In this document: positions 25,396 to 33,192 of the stretch, piece by piece
How the letters are laid out: every line of letters starts with the position of its first letter
How positions within the stretch are numbered: position 1 is the stretch's first letter
Assembly (NCBI RefSeq): GCF_018343525.1
Contig: NZ_JAGYPH010000001.1
Coordinates: 1,183,778 to 1,247,777, forward strand
Reading direction: 5' to 3'
Source of the DNA: Lederbergia citrea
GTDB taxonomy: Bacteria > Bacillota > Bacilli > Bacillales > Bacillaceae_C
Length of the DNA stretch: 64,000 bases
Notes under the pieces: generated by a model
Told to the model about the DNA's origin: nothing
The model's input: only the letters and a program-made list of their open reading frames with translations
Databases searched by the model: none
Made by a program: the position numbers and the translations under genes

Positions 25396-25854
25396 TCACC
25401 CCTGCAGTGGCTTGCAGCATGCGCTAGACTTTGCCATGGCATTATTTAATAATTGAATGGAACGGATGACGGTTTCTTTTTCAAACTCATTCATTTGAGA
25501 AAAAACCTCACTTAAAAATGCATTCATTTGCTGATCTATGGTTGCTGCAATATACTTACCTTCAGTAGTCAGAGACAGAATACTTATTCTTTTATCAACA
25601 GGATCTGGTGTTTTCTTAACTAAGTTCATTTTTACAAGCGATTGTACCTGTCTGCTAAAAGTAGTAATATCAGTTCCTAATGTTTCTGCAATCTGCTGCA
25701 TCGATGGTTTATTTTGATTATCGATTTCATAAAGGATGTGGCTTTGAATAAGGGAAATCTCGCATCCACCTATACTGCAGCAATTTTTATTAAGTAAACC
25801 AAAACGACGTGTCATTATTTGAAACATTCCTCGAATATTTTCCAATATTTTCAC
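25396..25854 (-). CDS. MarR-family regulator with Cys-rich ends, candidate arsenical sensor
   Basis: A 152-aa winged-helix MarR protein with a DNA-binding region around MQQIAETLGTDITTFSRQVQSLVKMNLV (about 56-83) and wing DPVDKRISILSLT. Cysteines are clustered at 25, 26 and 31 (NKNCCSIGGCE) and at 146-147 (SACCKP). Most MarR proteins lack such a cluster, so direct sensing of As(III), organoarsenicals or related electrophiles is a fair inference. It heads the unit and its own promoter carries its likely operator. A copy of the operator controls the next gene. Confidence 0.78.
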   Translation of the reverse strand: MKILENIRGMFQIMTRRFGLLNKNCCSIGGCEISLIQSHILYEIDNQNKPSMQQIAETLGTDITTFSRQVQSLVKMNLVKKTPDPVDKRISILSLTTEGKYIAATIDQQMNAFLSEVFSQMNEFEKETVIRSIQLLNNAMAKSSACCKPLQG

Positions 25855-25865
25855 CTCTTAATCAC

Positions 25866-25896
25866 ATTATATGCAAATCACTTGCAAAATGCAACT
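25866..25896 (-). promoter_or_regulatory. marR promoter with overlapping operator
   Basis: Minus-strand TATAAT (25866-25871 complement) and TTGCAT are separated by 17 bp. The near-palindrome ACTTGCAAAATGCAACT (25880-25896) covers the -35 box and spacer, so the regulator would repress its own gene. Confidence 0.7.
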
Positions 25897-26057
25897 AATT
25901 TTTATGATTGGAACAAAATTAGTTATCAAAATTGATAGTGATTTTAACTTTTCATAAATTGTGGTTTGGAATAAATCTTTATAAAAATTGAGCCACAAAC
26001 TTTTATTTGACGGCCAACACAAAAACTTCATGGAAAAGGTCATTTTAAGAGGACTTT

Positions 26058-27107
26058 TTAAATTATATGTTCTTTAATGTGTTTCACCACATATTTTGCA
26101 TCCCTTCCTCCCCCCCGAATGGTAGCAGAAGAAAATGAGCGCTGCCCAGAAATACCTACAAAGTATAATCCAGGTGTTGTGATGCTTATTCCTCTTTTGT
26201 GTAACGGGGTGCTATTTAATTCTTCAGCTCCGTTTAGGGATGTTAAATAACTCACATTAAGAAGATAACCAGTTGCATAAATGACTGAGTCCACTTTCTC
26301 ATTTGTCCCATCTTTCCATATAATCCCCTCTTCTGTAAAACGGATAAACATGTCTTTCCTTTCTGGCATATTATTTAAAATCGCTTCCTTATAGATTCCT
26401 GTATCTAATACAGAGCTACTCAAGGCAAATTTCTTTCCGAAAGGAAGTGTGTCAACTCCCGTTACTTTAAGCCAGAAATGAAGGTCCTTACCTAATATTC
26501 GTTGGGGAGCATAGTTAATTGGTTTTCTCGTTGCGAGTGTAAGGTTTGAAACTTTTGCTAACTCGTAGGCAATTTGTATTGCAGAGTTTCCTGCCCCGAC
26601 AACTATCACTCTTTGTTTTTTAAACTCTTCTCCATTTTTATATTGGCTGGAGTGAAATATTTTACCTTTGAACAATTCACTTCCTTCTATTTGAGGAATT
26701 CTCGGGTTACTAAACGCCCCAGTAGCTGAAATGATTGACTTTGAAAAATAAACGTTCCCATCAGCAGTGTTAATTACAAATGAATCACCTTTTTTCTGGA
26801 TATCCACTACCTTTTGTTTTGTCCTAATGTTCAATCCAAAATGCTCTGCATATTGACTCAAATAGGAAATCACTTCATCTTTAGATGGATAGCGATCCGA
26901 ATCTCCAGAAATCTGTAAACCAGGAAGTGATGAATAACGAGCTGGAGAGAATAGGGTTAAACTGTCATAGTATTTAGGCCATGAACCAACAGCTTGTTCT
27001 TCCGCTTCTAAAATCAAATATGTTATGCTTTCTTTTTGCAAGTAGTAACCAGAAGCTAATCCCGCCTGGCCCCCACCAATAACTATACAATCAAATTGAT
27101 TTTTCAT
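26058..27107 (-). CDS. ArsO-like flavin-containing monooxygenase
   Basis: A 349-aa flavoprotein. FAD motif IVIGGGQAGLASGYYL is near the N-terminus, an NADPH motif VIVVGAGNSAIQIAYEL lies near 165-180, and the pattern YDSLTLFSPARYSSLPG is the mark of the ArsO group of putative NAD(P)H-dependent monooxygenases in ars clusters. It follows a separate ArsR-type regulator with operator sequences on both sides of that gene. The biochemical reaction of ArsO is not well established, so the substrate is open. Confidence 0.8.
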   Translation of the reverse strand: MKNQFDCIVIGGGQAGLASGYYLQKESITYLILEAEEQAVGSWPKYYDSLTLFSPARYSSLPGLQISGDSDRYPSKDEVISYLSQYAEHFGLNIRTKQKVVDIQKKGDSFVINTADGNVYFSKSIISATGAFSNPRIPQIEGSELFKGKIFHSSQYKNGEEFKKQRVIVVGAGNSAIQIAYELAKVSNLTLATRKPINYAPQRILGKDLHFWLKVTGVDTLPFGKKFALSSSVLDTGIYKEAILNNMPERKDMFIRFTEEGIIWKDGTNEKVDSVIYATGYLLNVSYLTSLNGAEELNSTPLHKRGISITTPGLYFVGISGQRSFSSATIRGGGRDAKYVVKHIKEHII

Positions 27108-27125
27108 TTTATACTCTCCTTTATC

Positions 27126-27145
27126 ATATCGTTATTTAACGATAT
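27126..27145 (-). promoter_or_regulatory. Operator between second arsR and arsO-like gene
   Basis: ATATCGTTA and TAACGATAT arms separated by TT form a near-perfect palindrome 19 bp upstream of the arsO-like gene. The same ATATCGT/ACGATAT arms occur upstream of the regulator gene. Confidence 0.65.
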
Positions 27146-27184
27146 ATTATTGAATAAATATGAACATATAGAATTCCTACATGT

Positions 27185-27469
27185 TCACTTACAACAATCC
27201 GTCAGTATTTGATTTAAGCTCTGTAATAACTCCATGATTTTATTTCTATCTGTTGAGTAGAAAACTTCCTTCCCTTCCTTCCGAGAAGAAAGGAGCCCTG
27301 CCTTTTTTAAAATTGCTAATTGCTCAGAAGCCGTTGATTGACCAATACCAACTAATTCAGAAACCTCATTCACGGTTACCTCATTTCTGTTTAAAAATAA
27401 AAATATGATTTCCTGTCTCTTTTCACTAGCCAAAGCTTTTAAGAAGCGAAAGATTTCCTCATTAATCAA
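27185..27469 (-). CDS. ArsR/SmtB-family repressor with C-terminal Cys pair
   Basis: A 94-aa winged-helix repressor. The DNA-binding helix is VGIGQSTASEQLAILKKAGLL and the wing EGKEVFYST. It lacks the CVCDL site of classical ArsR and instead ends in TDCCK (Cys92-93), so it would sense its ligand with a different thiol site, as found in several ArsR subgroups. Start is TTG, eight bases after AAGGAG. It controls itself and the arsO-like gene, judging from palindromes at 27126-27145 and 27495-27516. Confidence 0.82.
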   Translation of the reverse strand: MINEEIFRFLKALASEKRQEIIFLFLNRNEVTVNEVSELVGIGQSTASEQLAILKKAGLLSSRKEGKEVFYSTDRNKIMELLQSLNQILTDCCK

Positions 27470-27494
27470 AAGTTGAACTCCTTTCGTTTATTTT

Positions 27495-27516
27495 CATATC
27501 GTGTTTTTACGATATG
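27495..27516 (-). promoter_or_regulatory. Operator upstream of the second arsR
   Basis: CATATCGT and ACGATATG arms with a 6-bp centre lie 26 bp upstream of the TTG start, sharing arms with 27126-27145. Confidence 0.6.
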
Positions 27517-27810
27517 TTTTCCTTCATCATATTCTTCTCCAATTTTCATGTCAATCCCTAACTAAAGATTTGGAAACTTAGATGTGTATTTCACTAAAGT
27601 ATATAAAATCTATTTATTATATTTTGCATTATTTTTTATATAATAGAAAATGGTTTTATTAGCTCAATAGTATACTATCAAACGAAAAATAGATAAAACC
27701 TTACAATAATGTAAGTTGATAAATAAAGATACGATAATATTCAATAGTTTGATAACCCTAGATGCCACTAAATCAAACGGTGCTGATTTTTTCACATTGA
27801 TCAAGGCTAT

Positions 27811-27838
27811 GGAAGAGGGTACCTTTTAACCCTCTTCC
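27811..27838. terminator. Ten-bp hairpin, possible terminator
   Basis: GGAAGAGGGT (27811-27820) pairs with ACCCTCTTCC (27829-27838). Neither side has a strong T-run, so its role is uncertain. Confidence 0.4.
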
Positions 27839-28081
27839 ACACTATTTTCCGATTACCCAATAATATTTAATTATATCTTGGAACCATTTTCTATAATGTT
27901 AACTTATAAGATTATGAAAATAATTAAATTCTCAAACAATATTTAATGAACAACTCTAATTGAGCATAATATAGCCTATTATATTGAGATTTCAAATTGT
28001 TCATTTTGAGTGTACTCAAAAGGTACACTTGTTAATAAGTGAGTTTACATTCCCTTTCTCCTCTAAATTTCGTTAACAAAA

Positions 28082-28110
28082 GAGTCCAGCCGCTTAAAAA
28101 GACTGAACTC
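28082..28110 (-). terminator. Terminator of the ArpU-like gene
   Basis: GAGTCCAG (28082-28089) pairs with CTGAACTC (28103-28110). On the minus strand it is followed by TTTTGTT, downstream of the ArpU-like stop. Confidence 0.6.
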
Positions 28111-28174
28111 CTTTCCTTCCCATTTGATGACCCCTTTAATACAAGAATAAAAGTGGATCATAGTACTTTAATTT

Positions 28175-28660
28175 TTAGTAACAATCTTCCCTCTTTTGTC
28201 CACTTAATAAAGCCAACCCAAACCAATACAAAGATTCCTTTTTCTTTTGATAATACAGAGTTCGTCCCATATGCATTTCTTGATAAACCAAATCATCCGG
28301 TGGATATTTTCCATCATACCCTCTCTGCAAATACTTTTTTTCTATGATTTCTTGATGCATTTCAGGTAATTTGATTAACCTTTCATGAAAATAGTGAAGC
28401 CATTCTTCGGCAGTTAGGGTCTTTAAGGCAGTGGACTCTGTTGAGCTATGAAAACCACTGGAATGAAAAGGCATGTCTGAATAACTGCTTGTAATTGACG
28501 GAATCTTTGTTGTTTCTGCCATTAGTTTCATTCGGAAATACTTTCTGATCCATTCTCCTAACACATATTCAATTACGGTCTCAATTTCTTGTTCTTCCAT
28601 CTGTTTCGCATCGTAATCAAACAGGATATTTTCAGAGATCAGTTCAAAAGCAAGCTGCAT
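28175..28660 (-). CDS. ArpU-like phage-type transcription regulator
   Basis: A 161-aa protein with the ArpU-like C-terminal pattern (RLIKLPEMHQEIIEKKYL, then ...ALYYQKK-type residues MGRTLYYQKKKESLYWFGLAL), a sigma-70 region 4-like helix-turn-helix used by phage late regulators. The N-terminal half is helical. In an ICE it might activate transfer genes. It is the last gene of the leftward phage-like block and is followed by a terminator. The match is at the level of pattern and length. Confidence 0.6.
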   Translation of the reverse strand: MQLAFELISENILFDYDAKQMEEQEIETVIEYVLGEWIRKYFRMKLMAETTKIPSITSSYSDMPFHSSGFHSSTESTALKTLTAEEWLHYFHERLIKLPEMHQEIIEKKYLQRGYDGKYPPDDLVYQEMHMGRTLYYQKKKESLYWFGLALLSGQKREDCY

Positions 28661-28734
28661 ATCGTTTCTTTCCCTCCCTTTAAAACTTTAATGATCTATT
28701 TCAAGGTCTATCTATATTTCTTAACTGCATTGAG

Positions 28735-29715
28735 TTACATTTTTTGTTTATCGTCATCGTCCAACCAATTATAAAGAACACCTGTATTTTCGTTTTGATA
28801 GTTTTGTTTCCGATCCCGCAGCTCCTTCGTCAACAACTCAAATACGGCTGTGTAAATATAACCAAATCTATTCTCCACATTTCGCTCTTTCTCAATCTTT
28901 CTAACAGCTCGGCTAAAAGCTTGAATGATTTTATGTTCAAGCGCTGGCTCATGTTCCAACCAGATAACACAGTCCATTTCTTTTTCAGAGTTATGTTTTG
29001 CAAGGAGGATTGTCTCATAGTATTTTTTTGCCTGTTCCGGTGATCCAGAGAACACTTGAAGCATGCCGGCCAATCTTTTGGGAATTCGCAATTGGTTATC
29101 GTAAAACGCCTGCTCCATGTATTTTTCTTTTAATTCCTCTTTCTTTTCCGTTGATAAAGAATCAGGGAAATCATAATTATTTTGCAGAGCATCAACAGTA
29201 TCTATTGTATCTAGATCTTTATCTTTATCTTTATACTTAATCTCTTTATTACTTAATTTATTATATGTTGATTTTGGGAAGTCCATTTTGGGAAGTCCAA
29301 AATCAACATTAGAAGCCGAACTTTTTTTGGAATGTTGAAATTCAACATTAGAAGATTTCTTTCCATCCCAAACTAAACAACTCTCTTTTTTTTCAATATC
29401 CTTAATGTCCTTATGGGTGAATTTTTCCTGTGAGTGATAGTAAACGTATTCAAATTTTTTTCCAACCCTTCTTCTAAGTTGAACAACGTAATTGTTCTTC
29501 ACCAATTCATTCCAGGCATTTTGCACGGATGTACGACCATTTTTGGCATATCTCTTATAAAGTTCCGTTTTGTAGATTGTCCAGCTGTCAGGCATGGACG
29601 TTAAATTGCTAAGGAGCCCAATGGCCTGTAAACTTAGACTATCCACATCATGTAGCATATTTCTGTTAATAGATTCATACCCCTTACTTTTGAATTTCTT
29701 AACATTGCCATTCAT
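28735..29715 (-). CDS. Replication initiator-like helix-turn-helix protein
   Basis: A protein of about 326 aa. The N-terminal part (INRNMLHDVDSLSLQAIGLL, TIYKTELYKRYAKNGRTSVQNAWNELV) is a winged-helix domain like those of phage or plasmid replication proteins. A charged low-complexity linker (KDKDKDLDTIDT) and a helical C-terminal domain follow. I choose the ATG at 29715, nine bases after GGAGAG; an ATG 16 codons earlier has no ribosome site. The role in ICE replication is inferred from domain type and location. Confidence 0.65.
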   Translation of the reverse strand: MNGNVKKFKSKGYESINRNMLHDVDSLSLQAIGLLSNLTSMPDSWTIYKTELYKRYAKNGRTSVQNAWNELVKNNYVVQLRRRVGKKFEYVYYHSQEKFTHKDIKDIEKKESCLVWDGKKSSNVEFQHSKKSSASNVDFGLPKMDFPKSTYNKLSNKEIKYKDKDKDLDTIDTVDALQNNYDFPDSLSTEKKEELKEKYMEQAFYDNQLRIPKRLAGMLQVFSGSPEQAKKYYETILLAKHNSEKEMDCVIWLEHEPALEHKIIQAFSRAVRKIEKERNVENRFGYIYTAVFELLTKELRDRKQNYQNENTGVLYNWLDDDDKQKM

Positions 29716-29921
29716 TCGTTCCCACTCTCCAATTTTGGCGATTCGTATTTTCTGTATATGCATCCTAATTTCTTAAATTACCCTAACCCCGGTAATGAAT
29801 GAATAATTGGTTACGCATGCATTAGTTATGAAATGTATTAAAACCGGTTCAATCAAAATAAACAACCACAGCATGTATACATTCCTTTTTTTACACCTTC
29901 AACAAATTTTTATACAGCGTT

Positions 29922-30518
29922 TCACTGGACATAATTGCTTCGTGACCGAATCTCCAATTTTGGTGAATCCCAATTTCTTATAAACTCAAGAGCGTCCTCA
30001 AAATCATGCCTTCGGATATCACGGTAGGAATTGACATCAAATTGTTTTTTTAAGTCGGAATAAATTTTTGAGAAATATTTCCTTCTTGCAGTATCATGTA
30101 GTAATGGAAAGTTAGTATGAATAACTTTGTGCACGGCATTTTGGATTATCTTTTGTTCATGTGATATAAGTGTTACGTTATGACTTTCCAACATGTGACG
30201 CGTCCGATTAAATTCCTCAATGTACATTTCTTTAAATTGCATGGCCTTTTCCCCGGTGTAACCCATGGCTAGCATAGCAAAACCGTCAAATGTCATGATG
30301 AAACTTGGCATGACCCTCCCTTGCCGATTTTTATATGAGGACTCTCCATAATTGACTTGTCGAAATTTAACCGAGCATTTTAAATTACGAATGTCCCGCA
30401 GTACCTTGTCATGACCTTTTTGAAAAACTTCCGCAATTGTCAAGCTGTCAGTAAAGACTTTATTTCCTTCTACGAAAACCAGGTCACTACTTAGTGATTC
30501 ACTAACTAGCATCTTCAT
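29922..30518 (-). CDS. Rha-family phage regulatory protein
   Basis: A 198-aa protein. Residues 15-100 form a Rha domain (TIAEVFQKGHDKVLRDIRNL, then FIMTFDGFAMLAMGYTGEKA and FKEMYIEEFNR), the pattern of phage pRha proteins. The C-terminal half has an ORF6C-like helical region. These proteins regulate lysogenic elements, though the mechanism is poorly known. It is part of the leftward block controlled with the ICE repressor genes. Confidence 0.85.
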   Translation of the reverse strand: MKMLVSESLSSDLVFVEGNKVFTDSLTIAEVFQKGHDKVLRDIRNLKCSVKFRQVNYGESSYKNRQGRVMPSFIMTFDGFAMLAMGYTGEKAMQFKEMYIEEFNRTRHMLESHNVTLISHEQKIIQNAVHKVIHTNFPLLHDTARRKYFSKIYSDLKKQFDVNSYRDIRRHDFEDALEFIRNWDSPKLEIRSRSNYVQ

Positions 30519-30556
30519 CCTTTACTCCCTCCCTTGCACTCACCATTTTTGGCGAA

Positions 30557-30694
30557 TCATTTGTTACTTTTTAAAAAATAAGGATGGCTTGCAAAATCAA
30601 TGGCGATTCCCTTTTTTTTCATTTCGGAAACTAATCGTAACAATCTAGACTGTCGATTATTTTGGTAAAAATTCATCCTTTGTTTTGTATTCAA
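30557..30694 (-). CDS. Very small ICE protein, unknown
   Basis: A 45-aa basic peptide starting at TTG (30694), seven bases after AAGGAGA. The frame is open for 32 codons further upstream but has no ribosome site there. The sequence has a helical basic N-terminus (NTKQRMNFYQNNRQSRLLRL) and no known family. It is 38 bp upstream of the Rha gene. Confidence 0.4.
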   Translation of the reverse strand: MNTKQRMNFYQNNRQSRLLRLVSEMKKKGIAIDFASHPYFLKSNK

Positions 30695-30873
30695 ATTGAT
30701 CTCCTTCCTTCCCTTTCTAATCATTTTTGATGATTCCCAATAGGTTAAAGGCCAATATACCTTTCGCTTTCTAGGACAAATTCCTATCATTCAATTCCGT
30801 TTTATCCAAAACTATAAAATTGTTATTTTTGCTAATCCTAAAGATACTTTTCATTCTAGTAACCTCCCAAGCA

Positions 30874-31143
30874 TTACCTCCTATTAATTAGCCATTCTTC
30901 AAGAAATCGCTTTACTTTTTCCGCAGGAAAGTACCACTTACCACCAACCTTGATTTTTGGAAAATCGTCATCAAAAAAGAATGTGTTCTGGATGGTGTTC
31001 CAACTCATACAGGTACGTTTCTTTAATTCGCTGGAATCCCAATACACCATTTCTTTATCAAGTTTTTCTAGCCTGCTCTCAATTGCATCTTGGTACATTT
31101 GCCTGATTTCACTTTCATCAACCTGAATTTTAATCACTATCAT
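30874..31143 (-). CDS. DUF771-like phage protein
   Basis: A protein of about 90 aa with the DUF771-like pattern: an N-terminal acidic helix, VYWDSSELKKRTCMSWNTI, FFFDDDFPKI, then KWYFPAEKVKRFLEEWL. This helix-turn-helix-type domain is frequent next to Rha genes in Gram-positive phages and ICEs and may be an excisionase-like DNA-binding protein. The start is uncertain: the ATG used here has little spacing, and a GTG two codons later sits better behind GGTG. Confidence 0.6.
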   Translation of the reverse strand: MIVIKIQVDESEIRQMYQDAIESRLEKLDKEMVYWDSSELKKRTCMSWNTIQNTFFFDDDFPKIKVGGKWYFPAEKVKRFLEEWLINRR

Positions 31144-31200
31144 CACCATCCAAGGTTTTATTTGGTTCCTATAAAGAACCACATTCATTTAAAAAATTAC

Positions 31201-31360
31201 TTAATCAATCTTCAGAGTTTGGGCTATTTCTTTAGCAGCGGGAACAGATGGCAATTTTATACCTTGCTCAATTTTTGTATAATGGCTTCTTGAAATGTAG
31301 GACAAATGAGCAACCTTCTTTTTGAGTTAATCCTCTCTTATCACAAAACAGCTTTAGCCA
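31201..31360 (-). pseudogene. Broken Cro-like XRE repressor
   Basis: The minus strand encodes EWLKLFCDKRGLTQKE and, after a one-base insertion, VAHLSYISRSHYTKIEQG followed by IKLPSVPAAKEIAQTLKID and a stop. Joined, this is a typical XRE helix-turn-helix protein of about 60 aa. A frameshift and the lack of a start codon in the first frame make it a likely pseudogene. It diverges from the ImmR-like gene, the place of a Cro- or Xis-type partner. Confidence 0.6.
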
Positions 31361-31385
31361 TTCTCACTGAATACCCGCCCCACTT

Positions 31386-31400
31386 GTTCCCCTTGGGAAC
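31386..31400. promoter_or_regulatory. ImmR-type operator 1
   Basis: GTTCCCCTTGGGAAC, a 15-bp palindrome, the first of three similar sites in the divergent promoter region. Confidence 0.65.
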
Positions 31401-31421
31401 ATTTATTGTAATTTATTATAC

Positions 31422-31436
31422 GTTACCCTAGGGAAC
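31422..31436. promoter_or_regulatory. ImmR-type operator 2
   Basis: GTTACCCTAGGGAAC, related to the site at 31386 by two changes. Confidence 0.65.
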
Positions 31437-31487
31437 ATGTCAATACATATTGAATACTAAATTATACTGTTAGGAACAATTGATGAC

Positions 31488-31502
31488 GTTACTCTAGGAA
31501 AC
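31488..31502. promoter_or_regulatory. ImmR-type operator 3
   Basis: GTTACTCTAGGAAAC, just upstream of the ImmR-like gene and close to its TATAAT-like box, suggesting autoregulation. Confidence 0.6.
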
Positions 31503-31536
31503 CTTTATAATATAAAGTAATATAGGAGAAAGTAGA

Positions 31537-31917
31537 GTGATAAGTGTGAGTAAATTTTCTCTCCGATTAAAAAAACTCCGTGATGAACGAAAAAATAAAA
31601 ATAAAAAGTGGACACAAAAGTATGTTGCTGATCTTATTGGGGTAGCAAGAGTTACCTATACTGCCTATGAAAATGGAACAAAGGTTCCACCTTTAGATAC
31701 AATTAATAAGATTGCAATGGTTTTCAACGTAGATACTGATTACCTAATGGGAAGGACTGATTATCCTTTAAAAACAGATATGACAACGCAAGAAGATGAT
31801 GAGGATTACAGAACACTTAACAGATACGGACGTAAATTGACACCAGAACAAAGAAAAAAGGCAATAAAAATCCTTGAAGCAACATTTGAGGAGTTGTTTG
31901 ATGATGAAGAGGACTAA
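31537..31917 (+). CDS. ImmR-like XRE-family repressor of the ICE
   Basis: A 126-aa repressor with an N-terminal XRE helix-turn-helix (KKWTQKYVADLIGVARVTYT, AYENGTKVPPLDTI, about residues 22-58) and an acidic C-terminal helix region likely used for dimerisation. Start is GTG after AGGAGA. Its stop overlaps the metallopeptidase start, the classic immR-immA arrangement of ICEBs1 and related phages, in which the peptidase cleaves the repressor to induce excision. Three 15-bp operators lie upstream. Confidence 0.85.
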   Translation: MISVSKFSLRLKKLRDERKNKNKKWTQKYVADLIGVARVTYTAYENGTKVPPLDTINKIAMVFNVDTDYLMGRTDYPLKTDMTTQEDDEDYRTLNRYGRKLTPEQRKKAIKILEATFEELFDDEED

Positions 31918-32812
31918 ACCAAATTATAATCTAGCACAAAAAATGGCAAGGGATGTATTAATTCAACATCGTGTAACGGAATTACCAGTCAAAGTAAGTT
32001 CCATTATAGATTCCATTTCCGACATTAAATTACTTACTTACAACCAAATGAAAAAAATAACCAATCTTACAGAAAAAGAAATCAGTGATACGAATGGCTC
32101 TAGAGATGGTGTGATACGATATTTAAGTAATCGAAAAAAATATGTTATTGCCTATAATGAAAATGTTGTATCGAAAAAAAAGATTAACTGGACACTTGCA
32201 CATGAATTAGGTCATTATATGCTAGAACATCTACACCAAACAAATTGTTCCCTTTCAAATGGTAAAAGTCTTTCTGAAACAGAAAGTTATATTGTGGAAA
32301 GTGAAGCAAATGCATTTACGAGGGAACTCCTTGCACCGCCGCCTGTATTAAGGGCACTAAATGTGTTTGATGAAAAAGCTATATCCAATTTATGCGATCT
32401 TACCCCTTCCGCATCAAAACAAGTAAAAAAATTTTTAACAAAAGGTAAAAAAGAATTTAACATCCATTATTCTGAAGATCATCCTATACGGATACAATTC
32501 TCCGACTTTATAGAAAAGATGAACGGGTTGGGTCAAAATAATACCGAGGGGATTCCTATCACAGTTAAAAAGTGTCCAAATTGTAATAATAACGTGGAAA
32601 AACCGGACTTTAAATACTGTATTTATTGTGGGACATATCTAATTAATAAATGTACAGGTTTTAATATTAGCGATGATGATTATAATAAGTTAACCATTAA
32701 ATGGCATGAACATGATGGAGGCTGCGGAGAAATTTTGGATTACAACGCCCGTTTTTGTCCAATGTGTGGCTCTACCTCAACCTTCTATGATAATGGACTT
32801 CTAAAAAAATAG
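31901..32812 (+). CDS. ImmA/IrrE metallopeptidase with C-terminal zinc ribbons
   Basis: A protein of about 303 aa. The zinc protease motif is in NWTLAHELGHYMLEH, with a downstream Glu in VESEANAFTRELLAP, as in ImmA. After about residue 190 it carries an unusual tail with two zinc-ribbon-like pairs, CPNCNNN...YCIYCG and CGE...FCPMCG. The start at 31901 follows AGGAG by 7 bases and overlaps immR by 17 nt. Its expected job is cleavage of the neighbouring repressor; the ribbon tail could sense DNA or a partner. Confidence 0.85.
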   Translation: MMKRTKPNYNLAQKMARDVLIQHRVTELPVKVSSIIDSISDIKLLTYNQMKKITNLTEKEISDTNGSRDGVIRYLSNRKKYVIAYNENVVSKKKINWTLAHELGHYMLEHLHQTNCSLSNGKSLSETESYIVESEANAFTRELLAPPPVLRALNVFDEKAISNLCDLTPSASKQVKKFLTKGKKEFNIHYSEDHPIRIQFSDFIEKMNGLGQNNTEGIPITVKKCPNCNNNVEKPDFKYCIYCGTYLINKCTGFNISDDDYNKLTIKWHEHDGGCGEILDYNARFCPMCGSTSTFYDNGLLKK

Positions 32813-32869
32813 GTTTCATCACCTAATTTAATTTCTGTTCCAAATACAGAGGATTAGTAAATGGTGGGT

Positions 32870-33138
32870 AAATCATTGCTACATTTAAAAATTAAATAAT
32901 GGCGATGGCAATCTAGAGTCCCCAAGGATGGAAAAAAATTTAGTCTTGGAATGTTTAGAACAAAATAAGAAGCCCAAATCACAATGGGATAGGGTGGGAC
33001 TTTTTTATCGTAGCACTTTAATGAATGTTTAGGTTATGCAAGATAAAACTGATATTATATTTATAAATTTCAAAAGAGATTGAAAAGAACGCAATGAATA
33101 AATTTGAAGAATACACAAAATTACATAAATTGGCGTAA
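32870..33138 (+). pseudogene. Fossil of an earlier tyrosine integrase
   Basis: An N-terminal piece WRWQSRVPKDGKKFSLGMFR followed by TK-stop-EAQ resembles an AP2-like arm-binding domain. A C-terminal piece, IEKNAMNKFEEYTK, mirrors the last residues of the intact integrase just downstream (IDQNTMNKFEEYTK). The middle is missing. It lies directly upstream of the functional integrase. Confidence 0.6.
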
Positions 33139-33192
33139 AAGCCATTTTCATTGTTTGCTGTACTGATATATAAAATAGGGAGGTTTAGAACT

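Larger units (their letters stand above)
27517..28174. other. Non-coding junction between arsenic cargo and ICE core
   Basis: I see no gene in these 658 bp. They are AT-rich and contain a palindrome CTTACA/TGTAAG near 27697-27712, a 10-bp hairpin at 27811-27838, an AGTGTAC/GTACACT hairpin near 28010-28032 and the terminator of the ArpU-like gene at 28082-28110. Confidence 0.5.

Noticed and set aside
28039..28347. Plus-strand 102-codon frame near the ArpU-like gene
   Set aside because: It covers the terminator of that gene and the coding strand of the ArpU-like protein; no start signal.
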